Positions 8,019 through 16,066 are shown, counted from the stretch's first letter. The stretch: 41,190 bases of DNA from Bacillota bacterium (GCA_029005175.1 JAQXFQ010000160.1:1-41190); one strand, 5' to 3'. The notes: generated from the sequence alone by a model not told the origin. A program made the numbers and translations.

Positions 8019-8895
8019 CATTATCTGACGATTCGCTGTCGATAATGTATTTTTCCGCCAGCGTAGGAATAAACCGGCGCACAAATTTGCCCTTACCGCG
8101 CGACTTAACATAAAAAAATCCTATAACACTGAATACAGCCGCTCCTATAAAATTCACAAACAAATCCTGCATAGTATCTATCAGACCTATGTCGATGTAA
8201 CCGCCTACTCCAAGCTCCTGACCGTTGACAATAACCTCGTTGATATTGTCAATTATCACAGGGGTGTTGCTGCCGTCAGGATTAAGCTCAACCGAAGAAA
8301 TCATGTGTATTACCGTATCCTTTTGGGTGTCTTTATGCAAAAAAGTATCGCAGCCAAATTCAAAAAATTCCCACAGCACACCTATGGTCATTGAAAAACA
8401 AAATGCCGTCATAGCAAGGAAAAACGGGGACAGATTGAACTTTATCTTAGGATTCTTATTCAGAATGTCCACCAGACCGAATCCGCACGCCGCGCACAAA
8501 AATCCGTTGAGAGTATGCAGCATTACATCCCAATATGGGAATTTCAGATAATAGCACTGTATTTCGCCCAGTATCTCGGCGGCAAAAATAAACAGCAGCA
8601 CTATAATTTCCATGGTTGACGGAAATTGTATACCGAAATTAGCCGTGATAAACGCCGGCGCAATAAACAATATCAGTGACAGCACACATACAAACGCGTT
8701 TTCGTATTGACCGCGAATACATGAAATGACAAGTGCGATGATAACGAAGGTTCGCAGAACTATGTATACTGCAAACGTCCATTTGTGCTGCTTAATTATA
8801 TCTGTCAACCCACGCATTTTTATTTTGAAATGAGTTTTTTTCTTGCCGCTGTTATTTTTCTTAGCGTTGTTATTTTTTGGGTTAAGTTTAATCAT
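8002..8895 (-). CDS. YjdF/DUF2238-like multi-pass membrane protein
   Basis: A 297-residue protein with a Lys/Asn-rich cytoplasmic N-terminus and about six to seven hydrophobic segments. The motifs YWDVMLHTLNGFL and GLIDTMQDLFVNFIGA, together with GVLWEFFEFG, are those of the DUF2238/YjdF family of uncharacterised inner-membrane proteins: conserved D-x2-H, W-E and D-x2-D-x3-N residues within the membrane. The ATG at 8895 is chosen over an upstream one (8919) because GGAGG lies about 7 nt before it. The last three or four codons and the stop lie inside the 103-bp repeat, so the native C-terminus may have been replaced. The function is not known. Confidence 0.75.
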   Translation of the reverse strand: MIKLNPKNNNAKKNNSGKKKTHFKIKMRGLTDIIKQHKWTFAVYIVLRTFVIIALVISCIRGQYENAFVCVLSLILFIAPAFITANFGIQFPSTMEIIVLLFIFAAEILGEIQCYYLKFPYWDVMLHTLNGFLCAACGFGLVDILNKNPKIKFNLSPFFLAMTAFCFSMTIGVLWEFFEFGCDTFLHKDTQKDTVIHMISSVELNPDGSNTPVIIDNINEVIVNGQELGVGGYIDIGLIDTMQDLFVNFIGAAVFSVIGFFYVKSRGKGKFVRRFIPTLAEKYIIDSESSDNDTNFQ

Positions 8896-9073
8896 AATGA
8901 GCCTCCACAAAACAAACATTATATTACAGCCTGCTCGCCACAGGCAAATCTATCGACTGAATTTTATCTCAATATTAATATATCGTACATACACAAAAAA
9001 TATTATGTGGTAAAATATAACTTAAGCACAGAAATTTTCTGATGCAATTTTTTTACAAGGACGGTAACTATCA

Positions 9074-9595
9074 ATGGCACAAAATCCTGTAGTAACTATC
9101 GAAATGCAAAACGGCGGCATCATCAAAGCTGAGCTTTATCCTGAAATCGCCCCGAACACAGTCAACAACTTCATCAGCCTTGTCAAAAAGGGCTATTATG
9201 ACGGCATCTGCTTTCACCGCGTAATCAGCGGCTTCATGATTCAGGGCGGCTGTCCCGAGGGCACAGGCATGGGCGGTCCCGGCTACTGCATCAGGGGCGA
9301 ATTTATGCAGAACGGATTTGCCAATCCTCTCAAGCACACCCCCGGAGTTCTCTCCATGGCAAGAACCAATATGCCCAACTCCGCAGGCTCTCAGTTCTTT
9401 ATCATGCATGCGGCAGCACCTTATCTCGACGGTCAGTATGCTGCGTTCGGCAAGGTAACAGAGGGCATGGATATAGTCAACGCTATCGCCGAAACACGCA
9501 CCAATTATGCCGACAAGCCGCTTGAGCCTCAGGTTATGAAAAAGGTAACAGTCGAATCCTTCGGCGTTGAATATCCCGAGCCGACCAAGTGCTGA
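9074..9595 (+). CDS. Cyclophilin-type peptidyl-prolyl cis-trans isomerase
   Basis: The 173-residue protein is a single cyclophilin domain without a signal peptide, so it is cytoplasmic. The active-site residues are all visible: FHRV (Arg49), GFMIQGG (Phe54, Met55, Gln57), the MARTNMPNSAGSQFFI strand (Gln107, Phe109) and YLDGQYAAFGKV. It speeds isomerisation of X-Pro bonds during folding. AAGGA lies about 12 nt before the ATG, which is somewhat long. It is a single gene and ends before a repeat and a bidirectional terminator. Confidence 0.95.
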   Translation: MAQNPVVTIEMQNGGIIKAELYPEIAPNTVNNFISLVKKGYYDGICFHRVISGFMIQGGCPEGTGMGGPGYCIRGEFMQNGFANPLKHTPGVLSMARTNMPNSAGSQFFIMHAAAPYLDGQYAAFGKVTEGMDIVNAIAETRTNYADKPLEPQVMKKVTVESFGVEYPEPTKC

Positions 9596-9632
9596 ATGTA
9601 AATACTGATACCGAAATTAATTTTTATGTGTA

Positions 9633-9760
9633 TACTATAAATGAGCATGCCCGGCAAGTTGCACAAATAAGCGCGCTTATATCGTCTTATAAATTCACAT
9701 TATACTTCATATGAAATTAATTATTTGTACAAAATTCCTAAGTCGTGCTCATTTATAGTA
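9633..9760. repeat. 128-bp element with 15-bp perfect terminal inverted repeats
   Basis: TACTATAAATGAGCA (9633-9647) and its exact reverse complement (9746-9760) bound the element. Inside, TTGCACAAATAA and TTATTTGTACAA form a second inverted pair. Only one full copy is in the window; ACTATAAATGAGC alone recurs at about 32010. No reading frame is present. MITE-like. Confidence 0.65.
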
Positions 9761-9790
9761 GTAAATTTTTTGTAGATTGATGTATAATTA

Positions 9791-9834
9791 AAAAGGATAC
9801 GAAGCATTTTTCTGATGCTTCGCGTCCTTTTTTG
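9791..9834. terminator. Bidirectional intrinsic terminator
   Basis: AAAAGGATACGAAGCAT and ATGCTTCGCGTCCTTTT form a long stem with A and T runs on the outer sides. It lies between the convergent cyclophilin and flippase genes and can serve both. Confidence 0.85.
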
Positions 9835-9856
9835 TCTTATTTAACTACGGATACTC

Positions 9857-11425
9857 TCAAGCTGCTGCCTCTTTTTTATTTTTAAATCTATTGGCAAGCA
9901 TGCTGAATATGACCGAAAAAAGAGATTTAAATTCAGTTGTAAAACAGAAACATACCGCGATTATCACATTCGGCACTACGACACAAACCCCCAGCTTGGC
10001 CAGCACATCAAACCATCCTGTGAGCACAAAAAGACTGTCTATATAATGCACAAGCGCTATCATTGCACCGGAAAATATAAAGTAAATAATATTCCTGCGC
10101 CAAAACTCTCCGCTGGACATCTGGAAGCCGTGCTTAAACAGAACATGCGGCTCTACCCACAGTGATGTCGCCACCATGCTCACAATAGTGCCCAGCAATA
10201 TTCCCGCAATGCCTATATATTTGACAAACACAATCGAAATAACTACATTCAGCACAGCCTCGATGAGCGGTTTGTATCGATCAGGCCAAAGCAGACCCAT
10301 TGCTTCCTTAAAGGTAATGGGAACCTTTCGTATGCCCACTACATAAAAATTCAATCCAATCATAAGTATTGTGGGGAAACCAAAGGTATATTTTTCCTTG
10401 CCGAACACAGCCAATACCACGGGATTAGCCAACTCGATGAAGCCTATGGTGCAGAAGGTATAAACCCAGAAGCTGAGAAAATGAAGGTATTTGAAGGTGT
10501 GGTATGAGGTTTCCTTGGACTCACTGGCAGTCAGATTGCCCACACTGGCCATCATAGCGGTAAAAAACTGATTTAAGAATGAATTCATCACTCTTATTAT
10601 CATTTTAAAGGTATTGTAGAATCCGCAGAATGTCAGTCCTATAAACTTGGTGATGAGCAGATTATCGGTGGAATTAAGTACCGTGCCGCCTATACGGTGA
10701 TGAAACATAGCAAAAACATTTTTGTATATACCGCGCCGTTCTTCCTTACTAAGCTGTACCTTTTCTTTGCTTTTAAGGAAAGGATATATTTTTTCAGCCA
10801 CACGCGAAACCACAATATTCTTAATCAAAGTACATATCATTTGTATAATCAGATATACAAAGAAATTTTGAGTCAAAACGAGTATAATTATCTGACCGAT
10901 ACACTGAATCACATTGACAATAACGCAATAAAAATTAATAATATAATATTTTTGGTCAGCATTAAGCACAGATTGCTTATAGACCCACAAATACGAAAGC
11001 GAAGCATTCAGCAGATACAGAAAATATATCGTCCTTGCGTATGGCACTGAGTCCATATCCTGTATGAAAAAATCCAAAAAAGGTATTAAACACACGCCAA
11101 TGCTGAATACCATTGCGCCTATGATATAATATGCATTGCGATAAAACTGAGTGAGAGCCAGAAGCTTTCGCTCATCCTTTTCCGCAGCAGGCTTATACAT
11201 GCTGTAAACCAACACTGTGCTTATGCCAAGCTCCGCCAAGGATAAAAATTCAAGTATAGATGAAAAAAGACCGCGCGCTCCCAAGTATTGATCCGACATA
11301 GTGCTTACAAACACTTTGTAGGTTATCAATTCAGTCAACGAAAATATACATTGAGATATAACGCCGACAGCCGTATTTTTTAGCATCTTTTCTGCTCGCA
11401 AACCAAAATACTCCCTTTCAAACAT
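9857..11425 (-). CDS. Polysaccharide flippase-like (MATE/MOP superfamily) membrane protein
   Basis: A 522-residue, strongly hydrophobic protein with about 12-14 membrane segments. It begins with NTAVGVISQCIFSLTELITYKVF and has the GLRGLFSSILEFLSLAELG-like segment typical of Wzx-type oligosaccharide flippases, and a later NSTDNLLITKFIG motif. Wzx proteins move lipid-linked glycans across the membrane. No glycosyltransferases are adjacent, so the substrate is unknown. The first ATG (11425) has no ribosome site. GAAAGGGAG lies inside the frame, 9 nt before a TTG at residue 9, so the true start may be at about 11401. Transcribed leftward to a shared terminator. Confidence 0.8.
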   Translation of the reverse strand: MFEREYFGLRAEKMLKNTAVGVISQCIFSLTELITYKVFVSTMSDQYLGARGLFSSILEFLSLAELGISTVLVYSMYKPAAEKDERKLLALTQFYRNAYYIIGAMVFSIGVCLIPFLDFFIQDMDSVPYARTIYFLYLLNASLSYLWVYKQSVLNADQKYYIINFYCVIVNVIQCIGQIIILVLTQNFFVYLIIQMICTLIKNIVVSRVAEKIYPFLKSKEKVQLSKEERRGIYKNVFAMFHHRIGGTVLNSTDNLLITKFIGLTFCGFYNTFKMIIRVMNSFLNQFFTAMMASVGNLTASESKETSYHTFKYLHFLSFWVYTFCTIGFIELANPVVLAVFGKEKYTFGFPTILMIGLNFYVVGIRKVPITFKEAMGLLWPDRYKPLIEAVLNVVISIVFVKYIGIAGILLGTIVSMVATSLWVEPHVLFKHGFQMSSGEFWRRNIIYFIFSGAMIALVHYIDSLFVLTGWFDVLAKLGVCVVVPNVIIAVCFCFTTEFKSLFSVIFSMLANRFKNKKEAAA

Positions 11426-11548
11426 TATTTATAATATCACAATAAGCCTAAAAATGTAATTTACAGAATTACAGCCTTTGGCAAATGTACTTTGTTTTTA
11501 TTATAATATATTAGTTAAAAAATTACAACAAGATTATGTAAATAATCT

Positions 11549-11590
11549 AAAAAGCAGAACATTGTAGCGTGGTACAACATTCTGCTTTTT
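11549..11590. terminator. Intrinsic terminator after the secreted 289-residue protein
   Basis: AAAAAGCAGAACATTGTA pairs with TACAACATTCTGCTTTTT around a 6-nt loop, followed by T-rich sequence on both sides. It lies just past the stop of the leftward gene ending at 11618. Confidence 0.85.
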
Positions 11591-11617
11591 ATTATTTAGA
11601 TTACTTTTTGAAAAAAA

Positions 11618-12487
11618 TCAACCGGCATACATTATTCCGCTGAACAATTCAAAATCTTCTTTATCGCCAATATAAGTAAATCCATCCTTAAAGGTTGCCT
11701 TTATTCTGCCCTTGTTGCCTTTTTCATCTGTAAAAAGAACATAGCTTTCGCCGTCAGTGGCATAAATAGAAATTTTACTTCCCTTTTTGAGCGTATAGTC
11801 TTTATAATTGCCCTCGGCATCGGCAATCTCAGCCTTTACGTTGACCAGCGGAGTAATTTTTCGATCGTCGCCTGAATTGATTATATAATCTCCCTCTTCG
11901 AGCTGAATTCTGTTGCCTGCTGTGAGATTCAATGTTCTTCTTGCGCCCCATGTACCGAAGAAATTCACGGCATACGTCGCAATAAAGCTGCGATCGGTAT
12001 TAAACTTGATCAGCATGGCTTCTTCTGAGCCGCATCTAACCAGACGACCGTTTTCAATAGTATACATCACAAAGAAATAATCGTCGGACATATAATCCAT
12101 ATTCACCGCAATAATCGGCTTGCCGTCATCGTCAATTGCAGAAACCACGTCCCACAAGTATCCGCTGTAACCATCGTCATCTACAACCTTTTGTTTTTTG
12201 CCGTCATTTATAGATATAAACGTAACGCCGGCAGATTCTTCAGTTTCTGTTCGGTAGACCTTTATATCATAGCTCTTTCCTGTGACATCCGGACCGAGTG
12301 TAAAAGCTATACGTGCAGTGTTTTCACGCATTGCAAGATCACTCGTAGATAATTCATGAGTGCTTACCGACGGCGTATAAACCAGCTTGTCATCGTGGAA
12401 AAGTATAAACGCGGCAAGTCCCAGCACAGCACATGTCACAATGGCAACCGCCGCGATTGCTATGCTCTTTCGTGAAACCTTTTTCAT
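11618..12487 (-). CDS. Exported or membrane-anchored protein of unknown function
   Basis: I do not recognise the family. The 289-residue protein has a positive N-terminus (KKVSRKS) and one hydrophobic segment at about 9-30 without a clear cleavage site, then a soluble outer domain rich in beta-strand pattern and acidic residues. The last 80 residues (from LKKGSKISIYATDGESYVLF) have the alternation of a small SH3-like barrel, which is suggestive only. It has a strong promoter (12560-12588) under an unusual array of TGTAAT boxes, so expression is probably tightly controlled. AAAGG lies about 14 nt before the ATG, a long spacing. It is a single-gene unit ended by a terminator. Confidence 0.6.
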   Translation of the reverse strand: MKKVSRKSIAIAAVAIVTCAVLGLAAFILFHDDKLVYTPSVSTHELSTSDLAMRENTARIAFTLGPDVTGKSYDIKVYRTETEESAGVTFISINDGKKQKVVDDDGYSGYLWDVVSAIDDDGKPIIAVNMDYMSDDYFFVMYTIENGRLVRCGSEEAMLIKFNTDRSFIATYAVNFFGTWGARRTLNLTAGNRIQLEEGDYIINSGDDRKITPLVNVKAEIADAEGNYKDYTLKKGSKISIYATDGESYVLFTDEKGNKGRIKATFKDGFTYIGDKEDFELFSGIMYAG

Positions 12488-12547
12488 AATATAATAACCA
12501 ACCTTTCAAAATAAAAAATTACTTTTGCGTAATACAGCAGCCCGCAA

Positions 12548-12679
12548 ATTACATTTGATATTATATTCTTATTCAACAGTAAAATCAACATCAAATGCAT
12601 TACAATTGATTACATTATTATAACAATTTCACATAAATAAAGTGTCAAAGGCATTACAAGTGATTACATTCATATTACA
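12548..12679. promoter_or_regulatory. Array of six ATTACA/TGTAAT boxes, helically phased
   Basis: ATTACA occurs at 12548, 12599, 12609, 12653, 12663 and 12674, that is one single, one pair 10 bp apart, and one triplet 10 and 11 bp apart. The pair and the triplet share extended similarity (TCAAA-n-GCATTACAA-n-TGATTACATT). The pair sits just upstream of the -35 box. Direct repeats at one helical turn are the pattern bound by OmpR/PhoB-family response regulators. Confidence 0.6.
12560..12588 (-). promoter_or_regulatory. Promoter of the exported 289-residue protein
   Basis: On the minus strand TTGATT (12588-12583), a 17-bp spacer, then TATAAT (12565-12560). The predicted start is near 12553. The TGTAAT pair lies at roughly -46 to -61 and the triplet at about -100 to -126. 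Confidence 0.7.
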
Positions 12680-12719
12680 TTTGCGTATAATTTTTTTATT
12701 TATTCCTTGCAAATGCAAC

Positions 12720-13106
12720 TTATATGTTTTTATCGGCGCTCTCCACATATGATATATCTGTGATTCGGAGGGAAACTGTTCCGCTGAATTTACCGCTGCC
12801 TGTCGGCTGAATATCAGTTATATCCACCCAGCCGCCGTTTGCCGAAACGATTTTAGCGGTAAATTCGCCTCCCATTGTAAAATAATGCTCGGAATCCGCA
12901 TTCAGATGAATGCGGCAAACCTCCCCGACTCTGCCCGCCAGCGTATTCGACAGCTCCGAGCCGCTCGATGATTGTGCGGCGAGTATATCCTTGAGCAGCT
13001 TATTGGTTTTTTCCATACCTGCGCTAACTGCCCACTTTATTACAAAATACAGCACAAAGCAAACCACGATAAATGTGCCGCTGCTTATTCCTAATTCTTT
13101 CCACAT
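12720..13106 (-). CDS. Small membrane-anchored protein, unknown function
   Basis: A 128-residue protein with one hydrophobic segment at about 12-32 and then a soluble domain with beta-strand character (VGEVCRIHLNADSEHYFTMGGEFTAKIVSANGGWVDI). No family is recognised with certainty. The gene starts 7 nt after the DUF2812 gene and has GAGG about 10 nt before its ATG, so it is the third member of the PadR-DUF2812 operon. Products of PadR operons are often membrane proteins involved in envelope stress, which is context only. The frame ends just before the operator-rich region of the next gene. Confidence 0.65.
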   Translation of the reverse strand: MWKELGISSGTFIVVCFVLYFVIKWAVSAGMEKTNKLLKDILAAQSSSGSELSNTLAGRVGEVCRIHLNADSEHYFTMGGEFTAKIVSANGGWVDITDIQPTGSGKFSGTVSLRITDISYVESADKNI

Positions 13107-13113
13107 AGTAAAA

Positions 13114-13635
13114 TTACCTCAGCTTTCTTTTTTTATTAACCAGCCCAATCAGCCACGGCGTGCATGCTCCCCATATTCCGCAGAAAATCAGAGCCACACC
13201 CAAAAGCCAATCGAAGCTTTCATTGAAAAACATTAACGCCTCTATTGTGACAGCAGTAATAAGGCTTACAATCCCTGTGATCAGCACCGCGCGAAAACGC
13301 GCGTTTATTTGTTTTTTCAGCTCAGTTTTATCGGTGTAGATCTCACATGTGCCCTCATCCGCGCTGAAAATATAAAATCCGCCGCAGGAGCATGCAAGCT
13401 CCCACCCCCCGCTCTGAAATATCTCCCTATACTCCGTTTCATCTCTGACATCAGGCTGATAATCCAGCGCGAATATTTTGTTTTGCGGCTGTGCTTTGAC
13501 AAACTTGAAGCCCATTACCGTCATACTGTCAAGCTTCCATCCATTACGAGCGAGTCTGCTGAACTTTTTCAGCATGTATTCATCGGCAATATCAAGACCC
13601 CAGTTTATCACGAATTTTGTTTCCTTATTACTCAT
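13114..13635 (-). CDS. DUF2812 domain membrane protein
   Basis: The 173-residue protein has the DUF2812 pattern: an N-terminal KKFSRLARNGWKLDSM segment, then FALDYQPDVRDETEYREIFQSGGWE, where an aspartate-tyrosine pair and a G-W-E motif are conserved, followed by an aromatic strand. Two hydrophobic segments close the C-terminus. DUF2812 proteins are usually encoded next to PadR regulators and are thought to help their response, but the mechanism is unknown. The ATG at 13635 is chosen over a TTG 6 nt upstream because AAGGAG lies 7 nt before it. It overlaps the end of padR by 8 nt, indicating translational coupling. Confidence 0.8.
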   Translation of the reverse strand: MSNKETKFVINWGLDIADEYMLKKFSRLARNGWKLDSMTVMGFKFVKAQPQNKIFALDYQPDVRDETEYREIFQSGGWELACSCGGFYIFSADEGTCEIYTDKTELKKQINARFRAVLITGIVSLITAVTIEALMFFNESFDWLLGVALIFCGIWGACTPWLIGLVNKKRKLR

Positions 13636-13963
13636 CCTCAAGCTCCTTCATTATAATTTTCCCCTGTTCAACCATGCGCTTTCTGCGGGCATAATCTTTT
13701 TTAAGCAGTTCCTTGCCGCTTTCGGTGAGCTGATAAACCTTCTTATCACTCTCCCCTATATCAATCAGGATTATAAAGCCCGCTTCCTGCATTTTTTTGA
13801 GAGAAGTGTAAAGGCTAGCCGGACCTATTTCAAAAATGCCCTCAGAAATACTCTTAACCTGCTGCATTATGCCGTAACCGTGAATCGGATGCACCATCGA
13901 CAGCAGGATGTAATAATTTGTATCAGTAAGCTGCTCTTCATCCAATGATTTTTTACGCGGCAA
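13628..13963 (-). CDS. PadR family transcriptional regulator
   Basis: A 111-residue winged-helix repressor of the short PadR type. The N-terminus reads LTDTNYYILLSMVHPIHGYGIMQQV, the family signature with the H-G-Y-G-I turn, followed by the recognition helix GPASLYTSLKKMQEAGFI and the wing KKVYQLTESGKELL. Such proteins repress their own operon and release it on binding a drug-like or envelope signal. Two adjacent palindromes upstream of the start (13987-14016) are the probable operator. It is first in the operon padR-DUF2812-small membrane protein. Confidence 0.92.
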   Translation of the reverse strand: MPRKKSLDEEQLTDTNYYILLSMVHPIHGYGIMQQVKSISEGIFEIGPASLYTSLKKMQEAGFIILIDIGESDKKVYQLTESGKELLKKDYARRKRMVEQGKIIMKELEDE

Positions 13964-13986
13964 TTAAATGCGCCTCCTTTCTCGTG

Positions 13987-14016
13987 TATCATTTAATGAT
14001 ATATCATTTATTGATA
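13987..14016. promoter_or_regulatory. Tandem palindromic operator of the PadR operon
   Basis: TATCATTTAATGATA (13987-14001) and TATCATTTATTGATA (14002-14016) are two directly abutting 15-bp near-palindromes with TATCA/TGATA arms, immediately upstream of padR. Adjacent TATCA-type palindromes are consistent with PadR autoregulation. Binding by this PadR is inferred. Confidence 0.65.
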
Positions 14017-14120
14017 TAGTATCATAGCAGCTAAAATTTGTCAATACTTTTTTTCAACGAAAATACACATGAGCATACGCCATTTTCCCCTTAGAGCCGG
14101 TCTGAATATTAATGTAATAA

Positions 14121-14158
14121 GAAAACACCCGCAAACATTTTTGTTTGTGAGTGTTTTC
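14121..14158. terminator. Intrinsic terminator of the HD-domain gene
   Basis: GAAAACACCCGCAAACA pairs with TGTTTGTGAGTGTTTTC around a 4-nt loop. On the minus strand it is followed by a T-rich run, and the stem overlaps the stop codon region of the leftward HD gene. Confidence 0.75.
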
Positions 14159-14652
14159 TATATTACATATAAATCGCTTATATGATAGACCGAACGGTTT
14201 TTTCTGAGAAATTCATAAATAGCGCAGATTTTATCTGAAATGCAGACAATTACCGCCTCGCTGCACCTTGGCACTCGTGTCAGTGTAAGCGGCCACATGT
14301 GGCTTATGATTATATTTTCCTCAATAGGATTCAGAGCATAGCTTTTGCGCGCATTTTTCAGCGCAAGCACAGGGTGATTAAAGCCGTGAAGCTTGTGTGA
14401 TTTTGGGCTGACGTGCCAGTCATAAAGGTAATAATCGTGAAGAAACGCTCCTATTACCAGACTGCGTGGGTCTGAGCATATTTTCAGCCGCTTGTTTATC
14501 ATATAACTCATGCAGGCCACGCTCAGCACATGCGAATAAGTTGTAATATTTCCGTGCTGAATAAACTCCTTCATCTGTTCCGCTTCCTCGGAATTCATTA
14601 TACCATCAAGGCATGTGCGGATATAATTCTCATCGTATGAAGTCATTTTCAT
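14158..14652 (-). CDS. HD domain phosphohydrolase-like protein
   Basis: The 164-residue protein is a compact HD domain: TTYSHVLSVACMSY gives His41, GAFLHDYYLYDWH gives His72-Asp73, and VCISDKICAIYE gives Asp140, the H-HD-D metal set. HD enzymes cleave phosphomono- or phosphodiesters, often nucleotides, but the substrate here cannot be read. The LHGFNHP and NIIISHMWPL segments match a common clostridial HD subfamily. AAAGGA precedes the ATG. It lies 40 nt after the CmpB-family gene on the same strand and is probably co-transcribed with it. Confidence 0.85.
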   Translation of the reverse strand: MKMTSYDENYIRTCLDGIMNSEEAEQMKEFIQHGNITTYSHVLSVACMSYMINKRLKICSDPRSLVIGAFLHDYYLYDWHVSPKSHKLHGFNHPVLALKNARKSYALNPIEENIIISHMWPLTLTRVPRCSEAVIVCISDKICAIYEFLRKNRSVYHISDLYVI

Positions 14653-14691
14653 ATTGTTCCCAATCCTTTCTATATATTAAATCAGCATTTA

Positions 14692-15489
14692 TTACTTTTT
14701 GCGTTTGGATGAAATTTTAAGCAGCAGGGCATGAATTTTGCCGAGATTGCCCTCATACAGTTCCTCTTTCTTAAACCTCCTGATGCCCTGCAATGCATTC
14801 ATCTGAATCCTGCTGAGTCTGAGATCCGCCTTCTTTATTTCACGCTCAATTATGGATTCTCGGGTTTTATCCGTAATCATTGTATGCCTTTTGACCGTGG
14901 CAAGCTTATCACTTACAGTGTTTTCCAATTCATCATATTTATTGGATATTGCATTGTTCACCCTGCTCTCAAATTCTTTAATTCTTACCGCAAAATCGCT
15001 CAGGCTGGACACGGTAAGCGTAAGATCGGATGCACATACAGCCACAAGCAAAAAAGCTGCGGCTTCCTGCACTGCTTCGGGAATATAAGCCATCGGAACT
15101 GAAATTATCGGGTGAAGTATTTTGGATATAAGCACCCCCGCCGCGCCAAACATAAGCGACGCAGGCAGACAGATGTATCCGTTGACATTGAACGGCATAT
15201 TGCTGTAATCCCACCATGAAGCATGGAATAATTTATCCAGCACATATGCCGTTGTATATTCCATCACCGCGGAGCCAAGCATGCACAGGAGAAATGTCAT
15301 CGGTATGCTTATATCAGAGCAAATCAGCACCGCCGCAACCGCTCCTACACCGTATATAGGGCATATGGGTCCCATCAAAAAGCCACGGTTTGACCACTCC
15401 CGCTCGCGAAGGCTTACAAATATTGTTTCATAAACCCACCCCAAAAAGCTGTAAACAAAAAAATATAAAATAACCTGATGTATATTCAA
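14692..15489 (-). CDS. CmpB-family (PF06541) multi-pass membrane protein, 'putative ABC transporter permease'
   Basis: A 265-residue protein whose N-terminal 150 residues form five or so membrane segments with the family motifs FFVYSFLGWVYETIF, WSNRGFLMGPICPIYG and AVMEYTTAYVLDKLF. A charged helical C-terminal tail of about 100 residues follows and is probably cytoplasmic. Databases often name this family ABC transporter permease, but no ATPase is adjacent and the function is unproven. A TTG start (15489) is supported by GGAGGAGAG about 9 nt upstream; no better ATG is available. It is the upstream gene of a pair with the HD protein. Confidence 0.8.
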   Translation of the reverse strand: MNIHQVILYFFVYSFLGWVYETIFVSLREREWSNRGFLMGPICPIYGVGAVAAVLICSDISIPMTFLLCMLGSAVMEYTTAYVLDKLFHASWWDYSNMPFNVNGYICLPASLMFGAAGVLISKILHPIISVPMAYIPEAVQEAAAFLLVAVCASDLTLTVSSLSDFAVRIKEFESRVNNAISNKYDELENTVSDKLATVKRHTMITDKTRESIIEREIKKADLRLSRIQMNALQGIRRFKKEELYEGNLGKIHALLLKISSKRKK

Positions 15490-15681
15490 ATTTTTTTCTC
15501 TCCTCCACCGGTTTTATTGCCCCGGCAATCAGTGGCCGAAGTAATCAATAAAAACATGCTTTAAGAATAACATCATCAAACGCATATCCATTTAGTATTA
15601 TAATATTATTAATCACTTATTTCAATTATTCAAATGTGAAAATGACCGCAATTACGGTTAATTAATTGTGAACATAAAAAC

Positions 15682-15741
15682 AAAATAACGGCAAAGAATC
15701 CGACGATGCAAAGGCATAATACGAATCTCTACCGTTATTTT
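15682..15741. repeat. 60-bp potential structured element
   Basis: AAAATAACGG and CCGTTATTTT close a possible long-range stem. Inside lies a small ATGC-AAAG-GCAT hairpin. It could be a leader RNA or a decayed mobile hairpin. It matches no riboswitch I can identify. Confidence 0.35.
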
Positions 15742-15763
15742 GGTGGTGAACTTTGTATTTACA

Positions 15764-15799
15764 GGTATCATCTTAAAGTGTCAATTTAAAGATGATACC
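15764..15799. repeat. Inverted repeat with 14-bp stem
   Basis: GGTATCATCTTAAA pairs with TTTAAAGATGATACC (one bulge) around a short loop. No T-run follows on either side, so it is more likely an operator or an RNA hairpin than a terminator. Confidence 0.5.
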
Positions 15800-15902
15800 A
15801 TGGCGCAAGCAATAAAATAAGATATTGTTTAATAATATAGAAACTGTATATAGATTAACTCTTTTTAATTAAAAAAAATATTGCTTTTAGGTGTTATATT
15901 AT

Positions 15903-15932
15903 CGTTGGTTTTCGTTGGATTTTGTTGGTTTT
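15903..15932 (+). repeat. Three direct 10-bp repeats (CGTTGGTTTT type)
   Basis: CGTTGGTTTT, CGTTGGATTT and TGTTGGTTTT follow one another exactly, with a period of one helical turn. They lie about 105 bp upstream of the -35 box of the lipoprotein promoter, so they may be an activator site. Confidence 0.55.
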
Positions 15933-16037
15933 AATTGAAATATAATATGATTTAACTATGAAAAAACATCACGGCAAAAAAATCACTTCAAAAAATTACT
16001 CTCTCAGAAATACTGTAACAATAATTCTCATTAATTC

Positions 16038-16066
16038 TTGACAATTAATAAACCATTTATTATAAT
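16038..16066 (+). promoter_or_regulatory. Consensus promoter of the lipoprotein gene
   Basis: TTGACA (16038-16043), a 17-bp spacer, then TATAAT (16061-16066), both perfect matches, 37 bp before the ATG. Confidence 0.9.

Larger units (their letters stand above)
15490..16037. other. 548-bp intergenic region with inverted repeats, no gene
   Basis: No coding frame is seen. The stretch holds an inverted pair at 15682-15741, a hairpin at 15764-15799 and a three-copy 10-bp tandem repeat at 15903-15932, listed separately, in otherwise AT-rich sequence. It separates the leftward CmpB gene from the rightward lipoprotein gene, so it is a divergent control region. Confidence 0.6.

Noticed and set aside
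15682-15741. Cyclic-di-GMP-I riboswitch, because of GGCAAA and GCAAAG segments
   Set aside because: The hairpin required between the two conserved segments is missing, as is the 3' receptor stem.
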